Source: Pteria penguin (Eukaryota; Mollusca; Bivalvia; Pterioida; Pteriidae). Taken from it: a stretch of 64,000 nucleotides of DNA. Location of the stretch: contig CM068588.1 of assembly GCA_035048485.1 (NCBI GenBank), forward strand, positions 3,246,639 to 3,310,638. Reading direction: 5' to 3'. Made by a program: the position numbers and the translations under genes. Shown piece by piece: positions 27,575 through 38,470 of the stretch (the first letter of the stretch is position 1; every line of letters begins with the position of its first letter). The notes beneath the pieces are model-generated. The model searched no databases. It was not told the origin of the DNA and saw nothing but the letters and a program-made list of their open reading frames with translations.

Positions 27575-28326
27575 TGAATACCTGACACATACAGATAATA
27601 CAAACATTTTGCAATAATGCAAGAATGAATCGAAAGTAGAACAACGCAGTGCGGAGACACCATGAATATCTGTAATTTACAGATAGTACAAACATATTGC
27701 AATAATGCAGGAATGAATCGAAAGTAGAACAACGGAGTGCGGAGACACCATGAATATCTGTAATTTACAGATAGTACAAACATATTGCAATAATGCAAGA
27801 ATAAATCGAAAGTAGAACAACGGAGTGCGGAGACACCATGAATATCTGTAATTTACAGATAGTACAAACATATTGCAATAATGCAAGAATAAATCGAAAG
27901 TAGAACAACGCAGTGCGTAGAGACCATGGATATCTGTAATTTACAGATAGTACAAACATATTGCAATAATGCAAGAATGAACCGAAAGTAGAACAACGCA
28001 GTGCGGAGACACCATGAATATCTGTAATTTACGGATAGTACAAACATATTGCAATAATGCAAGAATGAATTGAAAGTAGAACAACGGAGTGCGGAGATAC
28101 CATGGATATCTGTAATTTACAGATAATACAAACATATTGCAATAATGCAAGAATGAATCGAAAGTAGAACAACGGAGTGCGGAGACACCATGACTACCTG
28201 AAACATGCAGATAGTTATTGTATAAATATTGTATCTTTGCAAGTATGAACCGGAAGTAAAAAACGTAGTGTGTAGACCCCATGTATATCTGAAACATACA
28301 GATAGTACAAACGTAATGCGTAGAAA
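27575..28326. repeat. 88-bp satellite, about 8.5 copies, palindromic core
   Basis: The unit includes TATCTGTAATTTACAGATA, a perfect 9+1+9 palindrome, then GTACAAACATATTGCAATAA and CGAAAGTAGAACAACG. Internal copies are over 95% alike by eye; edge copies (27575-27640, 28190-28326) are diverged and have lost palindrome pairing. No insert or spacer lies between units. Several frames stay open through it on the minus strand, giving repeated pseudo-ORFs. Confidence 0.95.
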
Positions 28327-28346
28327 GTGTCACATCCATAAAACAT

Positions 28347-28383
28347 GAGAGAGAGTGGAGAGAGAGAGAGAGAGAGAGAGAGC
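28347..28383. repeat. (GA)n microsatellite
   Basis: A short GA run immediately downstream of the 88-bp satellite array. Confidence 0.9.
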
Positions 28384-28949
28384 CATGATAATGACGTATC
28401 ATTCCATATCACGAAAACAATACCAATGTATGCAAGTCCTGGTGCACCACAGTACCGTTGCATACATGTATATTATCACATTTAACTTTATTTTGCATAC
28501 AGGCCTTACTATATCAAACATTTATTTCAAGCAATTTAATACTATAAACCTACTAGTATATTTTGTATACAAGTCTAATAAGGAAAACGTTCGTTCTATT
28601 GTATAAAAGTCTAAAGCCATAATGGTCAATGAAACATCGTTAGAAGAAAATTTAACCACAAAAAATATCGATAGAGGTACAGTTCGTAATTCTATTTACA
28701 TATCAAATATTTGTATATAAGTTGACCGTCCCAAGTCGAAACTATTATTATAGTTAAGTCGAATTTTGTTATGATAGTCTGTTTTTTGGTTGTTGTTGTC
28801 GTTGTTGTTGTTGTTTTTTTTTTTCTAATCTGCTTTCATTGGACTTCATTCTATCATGTTACGGAATTAGATATTTTAACTCTTGACTGTTTTATATGTA
28901 TGGTGCGTTAAACATTTTCGAAGAGAATGTTGGTTTTGACACAACAATC

Positions 28950-29015
28950 TTTCCTCCTATGGCGGGTGTTACCGGTTGACAGGCGATGCTTACTCCCGCA
29001 TGGCATACGATTTCA
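28950..29015 (+). repeat. Single dispersed copy of the 64-bp repeat
   Basis: GGCGGGTGTTACCGGTTGAC followed by AGGCGATGCTTACTCCCGCATGGCA matches the unit that is tandemly repeated at 38471-38790. It shows the unit also exists as a dispersed sequence. Confidence 0.75.
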
Positions 29016-30589
29016 CCTTTGTGTTAAAAGTATTCATATCCAAAAACAAATGATACACAATGCAAATTATTTCAAGAACCCAAGATGTAGTGAAAAATAC
29101 TGCACCATCATTTTTTTTTTATTTCGTCTGTAGAAGATATGAAAATCTTCTGTTTTAATACAATTAATATTTATAAATATTAATCAAACGTAACTATCAA
29201 CTGATAATAAGTTTACGAAATCAACTTTAATCAACTTTTCTTATTCCCAGAATACTACAAAAGTCTATGAAAACTTTGATGTATAAAGCTTTACTTTTGA
29301 GTACACTTCGTAATGGAAATAAGAAGAATAATTGATATATATATTCCCTGAGACCCACACCGTTTACTCAGTAGTTGCTTTCGGCAGTGTAATTCTTATA
29401 TAAATCCGAGGGTCGCTTCATTCCAAGATAAGACAGAAGGCATCTGACCAAGCTGTATGACACAAATCACCAAGTACATGCACATATATAAATCATGATA
29501 ATAGTCAAATAAATACAGAAAACGACATTCCAAATGTATTGAATTGTGCTGCAGTTATGATGCCGACTTAGTACGGCCATTTAAAGTAGCAAACCTGCGA
29601 ACCTCAATCAAATGGTGTGAATAAAGAAATATACACTAGTAATGTTGTTGACACCTATACTAATGCAGGTATATTATATAGATCTTTATCTATAAAAGTA
29701 TCAACATTAAACATATGTGAAGTTATCAACTCATGTACTAAGTGTAACACGACACGAACTTAGAAAACATCCACAACTGTACACGTGAGCTGCGCCATTC
29801 ACACCTAGAAATTAGTGATAATTATGTGTACACACGTATTTATCAATACAAGCTAAAATCGAAGTGCATGTTTATGACGTACGATAGCCAAGTTGTAAGT
29901 GATGTGCAGAGAGCTGGGCGATTTATTTTTAGACTTTTTGTAATACACATATAAATTTAAAAATTGTCCACACCCTTGTACTGTGGAAATACGGTATCTT
30001 CAAAATTTAAAAGAGACACTGAATTTGTTATGAGTTTATTTGCTTTTTGCTTTTGTTTTACGTCACGCTGTGGTATAATTTAAGAAAATATTAAATTATT
30101 TATAAACTTACATAAAAAAGAACTACCGCTGAAAAAAATGTGGAGGGCTGTTTATTAATGTATACATGTATATATATAAGATTTTTAATTTACATAAAGC
30201 GTTCTGCGCTTACAAATAATCGTAAAGGATGTTTAGAATAAAAATTCCGAAAACAAAACTGCATGGAGCACACTTCACACAATAATAAAGAAATGTATCA
30301 TTTCTGCTAACATTGACGGAAATTCAGATAACCCCTTGACAAAAGATCTCCACACACAGTCATTCATCATTTTCATATTTATGGGGCAAATTAACCATGA
30401 TTGACATATCTTCATTTTCCCGTCGACCCCGAAGGTTTGTTCTTAGAAATTCACAATCATGGTACGTGCATAAAAAGGGCATCAAGAGGAAAACAAAAAC
30501 TTTAGTTTTTCATTTCCGGTCAGTTTTTCTTAGACATATTAATCAAGAGTGAATAAAACCATTAATTTCAAAAATTGTTACTAGTGTGG
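29016..30589. other. No gene seen
   Basis: AT-rich non-coding DNA with no structure I can support. Confidence 0.5.
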
Positions 30590-31022
30590 TTGCCGTTGTT
30601 GATGCTTTAGTTATTATTGAGGTTGCTGTTGTTGTAATTGAAGCTGTTGTTGTTGTTGTTGATGTTATTGTTGTTGGTATTTTTGTGGTTGCTATTGATC
30701 TTAATGCGGATGATATTGTTGTTGTTGTTGTTGATGATGATGATGCTGCTGCTGATGATGATGACGACGACGACGATGATGATGATTATGATGATGATGA
30801 TGATGACGATGATGATGATGATGATGATGATGATGACATTGTGGTTGTTCTTGTTGTTGATATTATTATGGTCGTTTATATTGATATTAATGTTGTTTGG
30901 TATTATTGTGGTCGTTGTTGATATTAAAGTTTACTGTTGCTATTGTGATTGTTTTACCTTGTTGATGATGATGGTATTATTATTGCTGTTGCTGTTGTGA
31001 ATATTATTGTGGTTGTTGTCGG
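30590..31022. repeat. 430-bp GTT/GAT trinucleotide-rich tract
   Basis: Imperfect GTT and GAT triplets with a purer GAT/GAC core at 30732-30838. Phase is kept for long stretches, so frames encoding poly-D, poly-V or poly-M/L appear on the plus strand; these are repeat artefacts. Confidence 0.93.
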
Positions 31023-32070
31023 TTGTTATGCATAGTGAATGTCACAATGTTACGGCGCTTGTATCCGACAATAGGGGAAATAACACTGATTTTCATATAA
31101 TCGTCTCTCTTTAAGTCCTTTCACCTTGAACATGTTAAATTGCAAAATCACATCTGGTTTCCCTAATCCCGAAAGCAGTTAGGCAAAGTTAAAAAACAAT
31201 ACGTACTCATGCTCGTCAAAGTTGTACGTCTTGAATGTTGTCAAGGACAATCGGGTCAAGTTTCAAAATCACTGTTGACCGTAGCATGAAAAATCGTCAA
31301 CGGTTTTTAAGATCTGAGCGCTCACGTTGCACAAAGACAATACTGCCCAGATATATGATTTTTTTAAATTCTTAACAAGAAACAAATTAAAACGCGGATG
31401 GCTCCAGTATGTTACCAGTAAATAAACAGTATCAAATACAACTTCCGGTTTTTGGAGAAAAGATATTTCGCTTCATCAGAAGCTGTCAAAAGGTATTCCA
31501 TTTAGCTATGGAGAAAATGTTTAAAAGATAGTATTATCACCAATGTTATCAGTATCCGATTACCCTAATGCGCATTTAGTGCTTTTCTAATTTTTATCAA
31601 TGTTTGCGGATGACAAAATTAGAAAAGACTTTTTCCATACCAAGTCACAGAGGGCGGATTTTAAAATACATATGGAAAGCCTTTTTGTTTCTTTTTCCTT
31701 TTCGGGATGAAAAAATTTCAAAACCAATGCTAATATAATGAAGCAAAATTGTTACCATTGAAGAGGTGGATTTCAATTTAACGGGCACGTTCTTCATGTG
31801 CATCCGTAAAATTCTAGGAAAACAACGAAATGTTTATGAATACCTTTCAGAAGACAAGGGGTCATTTGAACTTCAATTCACTTCAAACCACTTTTTACTC
31901 GTGAAAACAAAGAGAACGAAAAGAAATATATGGTGAGACGATGCCGCATCAATGGAATAAGAAATTTGGCAGAATCGGTAAATTTAATAGTTTACACGGT
32001 ATTTCCGCTTGTTCTTGATTAAATGGATGCTCGCATAGTTAATAACGCTAGAATTTCATCGTCTTATCAG
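31023..32070. other. Intron-like sequence upstream of the 32-kb exon
   Basis: Non-coding, moderately AT-rich, ending in the acceptor ATCGTCTTATCAG at 32070. No further exon was recognised. Confidence 0.4.
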
Positions 32071-32296
32071 CCTAAATAAACATATTACCACACATTACGT
32101 GGGGGAACAAAGTACCGAGTCTCGAAAGTCTACCCTCCCATATATACCAAAGGATTCTATTTCGCGCGCTATCTCTGCATCAAGCCAGGCAGACGACAAT
32201 TTGTCTATTTCGTCGGCATCTAAGATAAAGACGTTTTTATCAAGAGCGAGAAGATCTTTTGACGATGTCCGAAAGCTTGGAACACTGATGGTTTAA
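32071..32296 (+). CDS. Probable 3'-terminal coding exon, unknown family
   Basis: After the acceptor at 32070 the frame starting at 32072 is open for 74 codons to a TAA at 32294-32296. It reads LNKHITTHYVGEQSTESRKS at the start and ARRSFDDVRKLGTLMV at the end. Composition is Ser/Lys/Arg/Asp-rich and hydrophilic, typical of a cytoplasmic or disordered tail. Codon GC is above the surroundings. The last residues L-M-V fit a class II PDZ-binding C-terminus (hydrophobic-x-hydrophobic), which is only suggestive. No initiator and no upstream exon were located, so the gene's identity is unknown. One base before 32072 belongs to a split codon. Confidence 0.5.
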
Positions 32297-32836
32297 CAGC
32301 TGACGACTGGTGCTGTATATAAATACAACAAAATATAATCGAGATAAGGGGATCGTTAAAGCGCGCTAAACCAAATTCTCCGGCTTTCAATATTTGTGTT
32401 TTCCTCGAATACATGTTGTTTATATGCTTGAAATATTTAAAATATGTTATCAGTTCTGATGTACAACTTAATCATTAAGATGTTGACCTTTTTGCGTAAC
32501 AGAGAGGCATGGGAACAAACTGATACTGACAATCATTATTGAATTTAATTTCTATGATTTTTGCTTTGCACAGCTCTGTCTATACAAGGATTTTTTTTCA
32601 CTTTTTCACCGGGGAGTTGGGAGGGGCATTTTCATTATAAGTTTCCTCTAACAAAGGGTGTTTTGAGCGTCTCTGTAGAGACATAATTTGTCGAAATCAG
32701 CATCTGGTGCATTAATATTATATAACTATTATTTTGGGTTTTTCTTCAGTTTTTGATAATGTAATTTTTAAAGATCTAAAACATAGAATACTTTTATTGA
32801 TAAAGATATGTAATAGTGAAGTACATTACTCTCTAG

Positions 32837-32931
32837 TATAAATATATATAAGTATATAGATATGTATAAGTATATAAATATATATAAGTATATAAATATA
32901 TATAAGTATATAAATATATATAAGTATATAA
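32837..32931. repeat. 18-bp AT-rich tandem repeat, about 5 copies
   Basis: Units of the type AAGTATATAAATATATAT. The minus-strand frame across it encodes a repeated YILIYI pattern, an artefact. Confidence 0.9.
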
Positions 32932-33149
32932 AAATCAGTACCCTGAAAATATCGTGACAAATTCAATCGCATAAAAACAAACTGTATAAATCGCATAATT
33001 ATCGCAATTTTATGTACATACATTCTACGTGACCTATATCGCTCGATTCAAGCTGTTTCTCGCATGTGCAGTTAAAAACTAAAGTCTTTCCGCAAGGTGT
33101 CGAGTGATAAAGATTTATCTAAAATTTGATGTCATTATTCAAGTTAAAA

Positions 33150-33295
33150 CCATATGCAAATAAATCAAAGGTTATCAGCGAGATGTGGAGCCGCATCATC
33201 GTAAAGATAAGTCGCAGATAACATCGATATTACTGATATAAAACATGGTACCCGATCCGCATGCGCCGCACTACGTTATAAAAACGGTGCGCAAT
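33150..33295. promoter_or_regulatory. Candidate enhancer/promoter: octamer, TCF-like, three GATA sites, TATA
   Basis: Within about 80 bases are an exact octamer ATGCAAAT (33155-33162), ATCAAAGG (TCF/LEF or Sox type), TTATCA, AAGATAAG and CAGATAAC (three WGATAR sites on both strands). A TATAAAA follows at about 33277. The block is richer in GC and CpG than its flanks. The motif grouping is seen directly; enhancer or promoter function is inference. Confidence 0.35.
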
Positions 33296-33387
33296 ACAAC
33301 GAGGAATGACTTCTGACGCTGTATCACGTTACATCATTGGGTATTCTTTGCGTAATAGAAAGAAGTTCTGGTATCAATCAAATAGAA

Positions 33388-33588
33388 ATGAAAGATTGTA
33401 AAAATATTTGCTTTTCTGACCAAAGCATCGTTATATTTCAACGTCATCGGAGACATGTATACAAGTTTTATGTGAAAGAGATGAATGCGATTATTCTTTT
33501 CTCAGTGGGATGTTTTTTTCTTATCTGCGAATTTCCTCTGACAGCCTTCCTGCGGCATCGATTTAAGTTCGTGGCATCCTTCCTATAA
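33388..33588 (+). CDS. Possible small single-pass membrane protein (66 aa)
   Basis: An ATG frame begins MKDCKNICFSDQSIVIF and ends RHRFKFVASFL with a stop at 33586-33588. A hydrophobic segment at residues about 32-53 (NAIILFSVGCFFLICEFPLT) could span a membrane, flanked by basic residues. It lies about 110 bases after a TATAAAA. The frame continues upstream without ATG to 33337. The helix resembles a GPCR TM6 in flavour (FLICEFP) but no other helices were found. A chance frame cannot be excluded. Confidence 0.25.
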   Translation: MKDCKNICFSDQSIVIFQRHRRHVYKFYVKEMNAIILFSVGCFFLICEFPLTAFLRHRFKFVASFL

Positions 33589-33751
33589 TGTTGTAAAAAC
33601 AAAAACACAAAATAGATGGTTATACATACAGGTAATCCAAGATATAAATTTTTGTATAATATGAATGAATAAATCATTCATTTTTGATCATTGCGTAACT
33701 TGCTATGGGAAAATCAATTATTTCTGATCGACTGGAGGTTTTTATTACACA

Positions 33752-33839
33752 TGTCTTTTTATAACTGGTGATATTTATCAAAAGTGATCACATGGCTATG
33801 TGATGACTCTTGATAAGTATCAAAAGTTATAAAAAGACA
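33752..33839. repeat. Inverted repeat, two 42-bp arms, 4-nt loop
   Basis: Arms 33752-33793 and 33798-33839 pair with about 37 of 42 matches around the loop GGCT. Outer ends read TGTCTTTTTATAAC. The layout matches the hairpin at 3606-3711 but the sequence differs. Confidence 0.85.
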
Positions 33840-34141
33840 CACAAAAGTAGATCTACCTAAAGCTATTTTATATGTTTTATTACATGTAATGATTTCTAAT
33901 CCAGCATCCATTTCATAAATGTAATCGCATATTCAAACTGTATAGAAATCAGAAGATACAGATACTTCCCATTAGCGATGAGTACGACTTTACTATTGTA
34001 TTAAAAAATTTGAATATTGTGTCGTTTACTCGTGTACATAGTACAAAACAACTACAAACTTCCTTAAATATGGTATGTGTTTGTATTTTCTCCATGCACG
34101 TGCTTTTATGGGCACAGGGTTTATTTCTTCAGAAAATGCAA

Positions 34142-34462
34142 CAGTGGCGTAGCTGGGTAAAGAAAAGTGGTGGGCACAACTTTTCAGAATATTGTGAAGA
34201 AAAGAAAAAGAAAAAGAAAAGAAAAAAATGATCAGAATATTGAAAACAAGAAGAAGAAGAAAAAAAAGAAAGAAAGAAACAAACAAAGAACCCCCCCCAA
34301 AAAAAGATAAATAAAAACACGGCCTTGAACACGTTTTCGTGTATACTATAATAGTAGGCCAATTCAGTTACGTCAAAACGTTTGGGGGGGGGGGGGGGGC
34401 ACTTGTGGTCCCCTATTTTTGAAAGGGAGGCACGTGTCCTCCCCCCCTATCCTACGTCTTTG
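34142..34462. mobile_element. hAT-like MITE, 321 bp, 5-bp target duplication
   Basis: The left end CAGTGGCGTAGCTGGG is a classic hAT-type terminus. The right end, reverse-complemented, is CAAAGACGTAGGATAGGGG. TGCAA flanks both sides (34137-34141 and 34463-34467). The interior has an A/G-rich low-complexity stretch (34196-34310), a poly-G run (34384-34400) and no coding capacity. Confidence 0.65.
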
Positions 34463-34843
34463 TGCAACAAAACACCATTTTGGCCCTTCCGACCAACTAG
34501 ACTAGATATGTCAAGAAAACAATTACTTGTGTTCGAGAATGTTTTGAAACCATTACAAAGTCGTCAACAGGACAATGTATGAAGCAATGAATCTTGTTAC
34601 ATGACCACTGTACAGTTAGAATATTACTAAAACCCATTAGAATGACAACTACTCACAAACTTCAGAAGAACAGAATACGATACATCTATTTGAAATTAGA
34701 ACCATTTTATATCTAAATCAGATTAAAGCCAGAATGTTCTGTATGCATTCAATATAAGCAAGACCGGGATACATTTCACATCATTTTCTAGATGTTCTTA
34801 TAACATTCATAAAACTTGTCGCACGTGCCTCTCCCATGTCTAA

Positions 34844-35038
34844 CTAGAAGCACGCGCATATGGCGTTATAAATCAGACGTTTCGTATCAAGGGCGATAAT
34901 CATGATATGAAGTGCCCGCGTGAGGTCGCTGTGATCAACACCCCACACTTCCACCAAGTTGTTTCGCTCGACATCCTCGACTTCAGACTTAATCACACAA
35001 ATTCTACCACCTCGTTGACATACAAACCAGGGGTGGTT
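34844..35038 (-). pseudogene. Possible exon or coding remnant, unknown family
   Basis: On the minus strand a frame is open for about 64 codons to a TAG at 34844-34846, without an early ATG. It includes GGRICVIKSEVEDVERNNLV and VDHSDLTRALHIMIIALDTK. GC content is clearly higher than in the flanking DNA and codon choice looks protein-like. No strong acceptor is visible at its left edge, so it may be a terminal exon with a weak acceptor, a retrocopy fragment or a transposon fragment. Confidence 0.3.
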
Positions 35039-35381
35039 TTATGAACTTTTCAAAATTGATCCTGCTTCAAAGTGTACTGGAAAGAATTGTGGTGGCAGAC
35101 ATTGCAGATAATGTGGTGGCAACGTAGATCACCATCTATATCTGATCCAATCTTTCATTTAAAACAAACTGCTGGTATTCCGAAACATGGTTAACGTGGT
35201 TTGGTAGCTGAATTTATTTATTTCACCAATATCAAAGAGAATTTGAAACATTTATCAATCAAATGTGAGCACACAAAGTTTCAGTCTCTATTTCTTCTTG
35301 TCATGATTATACCAGGAACAAATTTGCATATCAAATGAACGAAAGGGAATGTTCAATATTCTATTTTGTTCATTTGATAAA

Positions 35382-35383
35382 TA

Positions 35384-35427
<44 letters not shown>

Positions 35428-35450
35428 AAAATAATCATAATAAATAATAG

Positions 35451-35481
<31 letters not shown>

Positions 35482-35494
35482 AATGATAATAATT

Positions 35495-35550
<56 letters not shown>

Positions 35551-35551
35551 T

Positions 35552-35583
<32 letters not shown>

Positions 35584-35589
35584 TATAAC

Positions 35590-35620
<31 letters not shown>

Positions 35621-35660
35621 GTAATAATAACATACTACTAATAATAATAACATAATCATA
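35382..35660. repeat. (GAT)n followed by (AAT)n trinucleotide array
   Basis: (GAT)n at 35382-35426 passes into a 200-bp (AAT)n array (35440-35655) with occasional GAT and TTTAAT interruptions. Asn-rich frames through it are artefacts. Confidence 0.95.
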
Positions 35661-35901
35661 CTAATAATGATTATTATTAGTATTATATTTCATATAATAT
35701 TTAACTACATAATAATACATCTTATCTGAGCATGGTAGCACATTTTATCAGAATTACCTTCCTATATGCAAGGTGTACCGCAAGATACTTAGATATTATC
35801 AACAAAATCACGAAAGTAAAACAGTAGTTGTCTACAGAATAATCAAAACATCATGAAACCAGCAGACCTTGCCTTTCACAACATTTGCTCGTATATATCC
35901 T

Positions 35902-36070
35902 TACCGGTGCTTCCTGTGCATCACTTAGGTACAGGGTTCGAATCCTACAGGGGTCGTTTTCTGTGTTCTGTCAATCGTATATGGCAGTGAGAACCGAGAT
36001 ATTATGCTATGGTACACGTTGGCATTCAAACCATTGTCTCAAAGAAAATAGAAATCTCAATAAAATATTG
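35902..36070 (+). mobile_element. Degenerate tRNA-derived SINE fragment, family A
   Basis: A B-box GGGTTCGAATCC with TCTGTGTTCTGTC and GTGAGAACCGAGAT follow the order of the family A body. The second half and tail are lost. Confidence 0.5.
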
Positions 36071-38470
36071 TTTGAACTATAATAATTGACTGCGTTTTTG
36101 GTAAGGGAAGAGAAAAGGGGGGGGGGGGGGGGGGGGTGGTGGCTGCATGGAACCAGACTCCTCCCCCAAATTTTGTCAAATAGGAGGTTCCAAACTTTTA
36201 TCATGAACACCCCCCTTTTTTTGTTTGTTTGTTTGCTTTGTTTTGTTTACATGTATTTTATTCACTAAATTTTTGGACATAGGAAATAGAAACCTCACTG
36301 GTCACACATCCAGAATCATTGCCTATGGTGGACGTTGTACATATCAAAATTTTACCATAAAATGATGATAGTGTGGCGTTTATTACTGAATAATCGATCT
36401 ATCCATGCCCACTATCTTAACCTCCAAGATAATGATAATATTACACTATTATTTCTCAAACTTGTATGGACGATTCAAATGCCATCACAAGATAGAATAC
36501 TTCCCGAGTTACAATTTGGCAAATACGCCGATAGGACGTTTTGACAACGGACATTTCTCATTTAATCGCTTCCCATGTCACCCCATGATTATTCGTTTTT
36601 CCCCTCCCATCTATGTGTTAAAATGTATGTCATTTAGGGATATATAAATACAATATATGCATGTTCATATGCGCATCTCCTGGTGTAGATTTCTTCCAAC
36701 CGTGTCAATTTAAAACAAAAATTCAAATATCAATAATCTATCACTGCCACACAAGAAATGTAGACTCGGTCCCATTCTGCTTACGTCATTCATGATGACT
36801 GCTTATCATGTGCAGTGCAGTTTGACATCAGTGCAAAGTCATTTTCTCATCTTGAACCAATTCTCAGGAGACTTAAGGAATGACGTTGTATGTCCAGAAA
36901 TAAAAATACTCGTCTGCCACCACGAGATATTTCTTATCAAATTTCCATCAGATTTTATCAATATCTAAAAACACTAGTCCTGTTATCGCGCCACTGTATC
37001 AAGGGCGATACCACAGATAAGAAGTACTGCAATGTTTTATATAACTTTACAAATTTCTGCCTCTTGAAATATTAAAAACATTGCATTTTATTTTCTAGAA
37101 TAAATGCGATCAAAATTCTGATACAGACTGCATGTAGGGCCAGACATAGGGCACTATATCTCATGTCAAAGCATCGAGACTAAATAGAACTTTATTTTGA
37201 TTTTAAATTTATGAATTTTGATGCTATCTCAATGCGATTTCCAAAACAAAATGATGTGAAAGATAAAGAATATGGAATGAAACGACTTTCATGAAGGAGT
37301 GGAATACACACACACACCCTCTTAGACATAAATCCCGCATGGCACAGGTGGCATGTCAATGTGGCTTTCATCGAGATTCCAGAGAATTCGGTGCATATTT
37401 GATATAAAACTTGTATTTTACTCTACTTTTTATCTATAATATCATTTTGACACTTACTGTCGTGATTATTCAAGGTTTTGAGAACTACATCAAGAAATGC
37501 CATTGAAAATCATGCTGCTTTACTTAGACATTATCATTTATGATAGTTTATAAATTTGCTACGCATGCCCGAAGAGGTCTTTGTCAGATCTCTTTCCCTT
37601 TCTTTTCGATTGCAAACTACCGTCATTCATTGTTCTCTGAAGAAGATAAGTTCCTGGTTGTTTATTTCAACCATTGTTATTTTATGTGGTATGGACGTTG
37701 CATAAGACATAACCTCTTCTCGATTAGAGAAACAAGGCCAAAATTTACTGAAGTTCATAAACTTAAAAGAAGTAGACGTAGACAAACGTAAAATTTGCGA
37801 TTAAATCTACGTCTGTTCTAGGCATGCTTTGATATAAATCCAAATCTACAAATAAACATGTTAGTTACATTAAATAAAACGCAGTATAACCATTATTACG
37901 CAGACCTATGTTTCCATCCACGTGCGAGACCTGTAGCAAAATTCGCCCCAGAACATAAAATCAGCATGTTTAGATGACAATGTGGCATTGTATGTAGTGA
38001 ACATTCTATATCAGAGGAATGATGTACACAAAATTAGTCAAAGAGTGACGTAAAACAAACATATCAGGTGTGTTCTGGTCGAAAATCTTAAGCATGCATG
38101 TACGTGTGCTGTTAAACCAGAACCAAAAGGTGTGCATGTGCTACTAAAACATGACCTAACATGAAAATACACAAGACCAAAACGTAGTACTACAAACCAA
38201 AACACACATTGGTTACAACTTTTCCAGAATGTTTGTACGTACAACTGGTCCATAAATGTCTACCTGTCGCAAACAGATGGTGGCATACGCAGGGTCGATT
38301 CTGCAATCAAACACCAAATAATTGTCCACATATAACGTTACGTCATGACTTGATATATTGATTCAATGTCAACTTGTAACACAATACCATGACTTTTTAC
38401 CGATGGTGACTACGGCAATATCGTTACCACCCATATAGCTACAAGTTATACAAGCTCATGATCTTATCTA
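36071..38470. other. No gene seen; poly-G tract
   Basis: A poly-G run of about 20 lies at 36117-36136, next to CTCCTCCCCC sequence that may be a MITE remnant. The rest is AT-rich, with short ATG frames (for example 37540-37791) that lack splice or family support. Confidence 0.45.

Noticed and set aside
27575..28326. CRISPR-like array
   Set aside because: The whole 88-bp unit is repeated, there are no unique spacers, and the context is eukaryotic.
27559..28402. Series of nested minus-strand ORFs (MHYCNMFVLSVNYRY type)
   Set aside because: They repeat every 88 bp because the satellite keeps frames open over partial units; not genes.
30586..31000. Asp-rich and Leu/Met-rich ORFs over 110 codons
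   Set aside because: Artefacts of the GTT/GAT triplet tract.
37540..37791. 83-codon plus-strand ATG frame
   Set aside because: No splice signals, no compositional contrast and no recognisable pattern.
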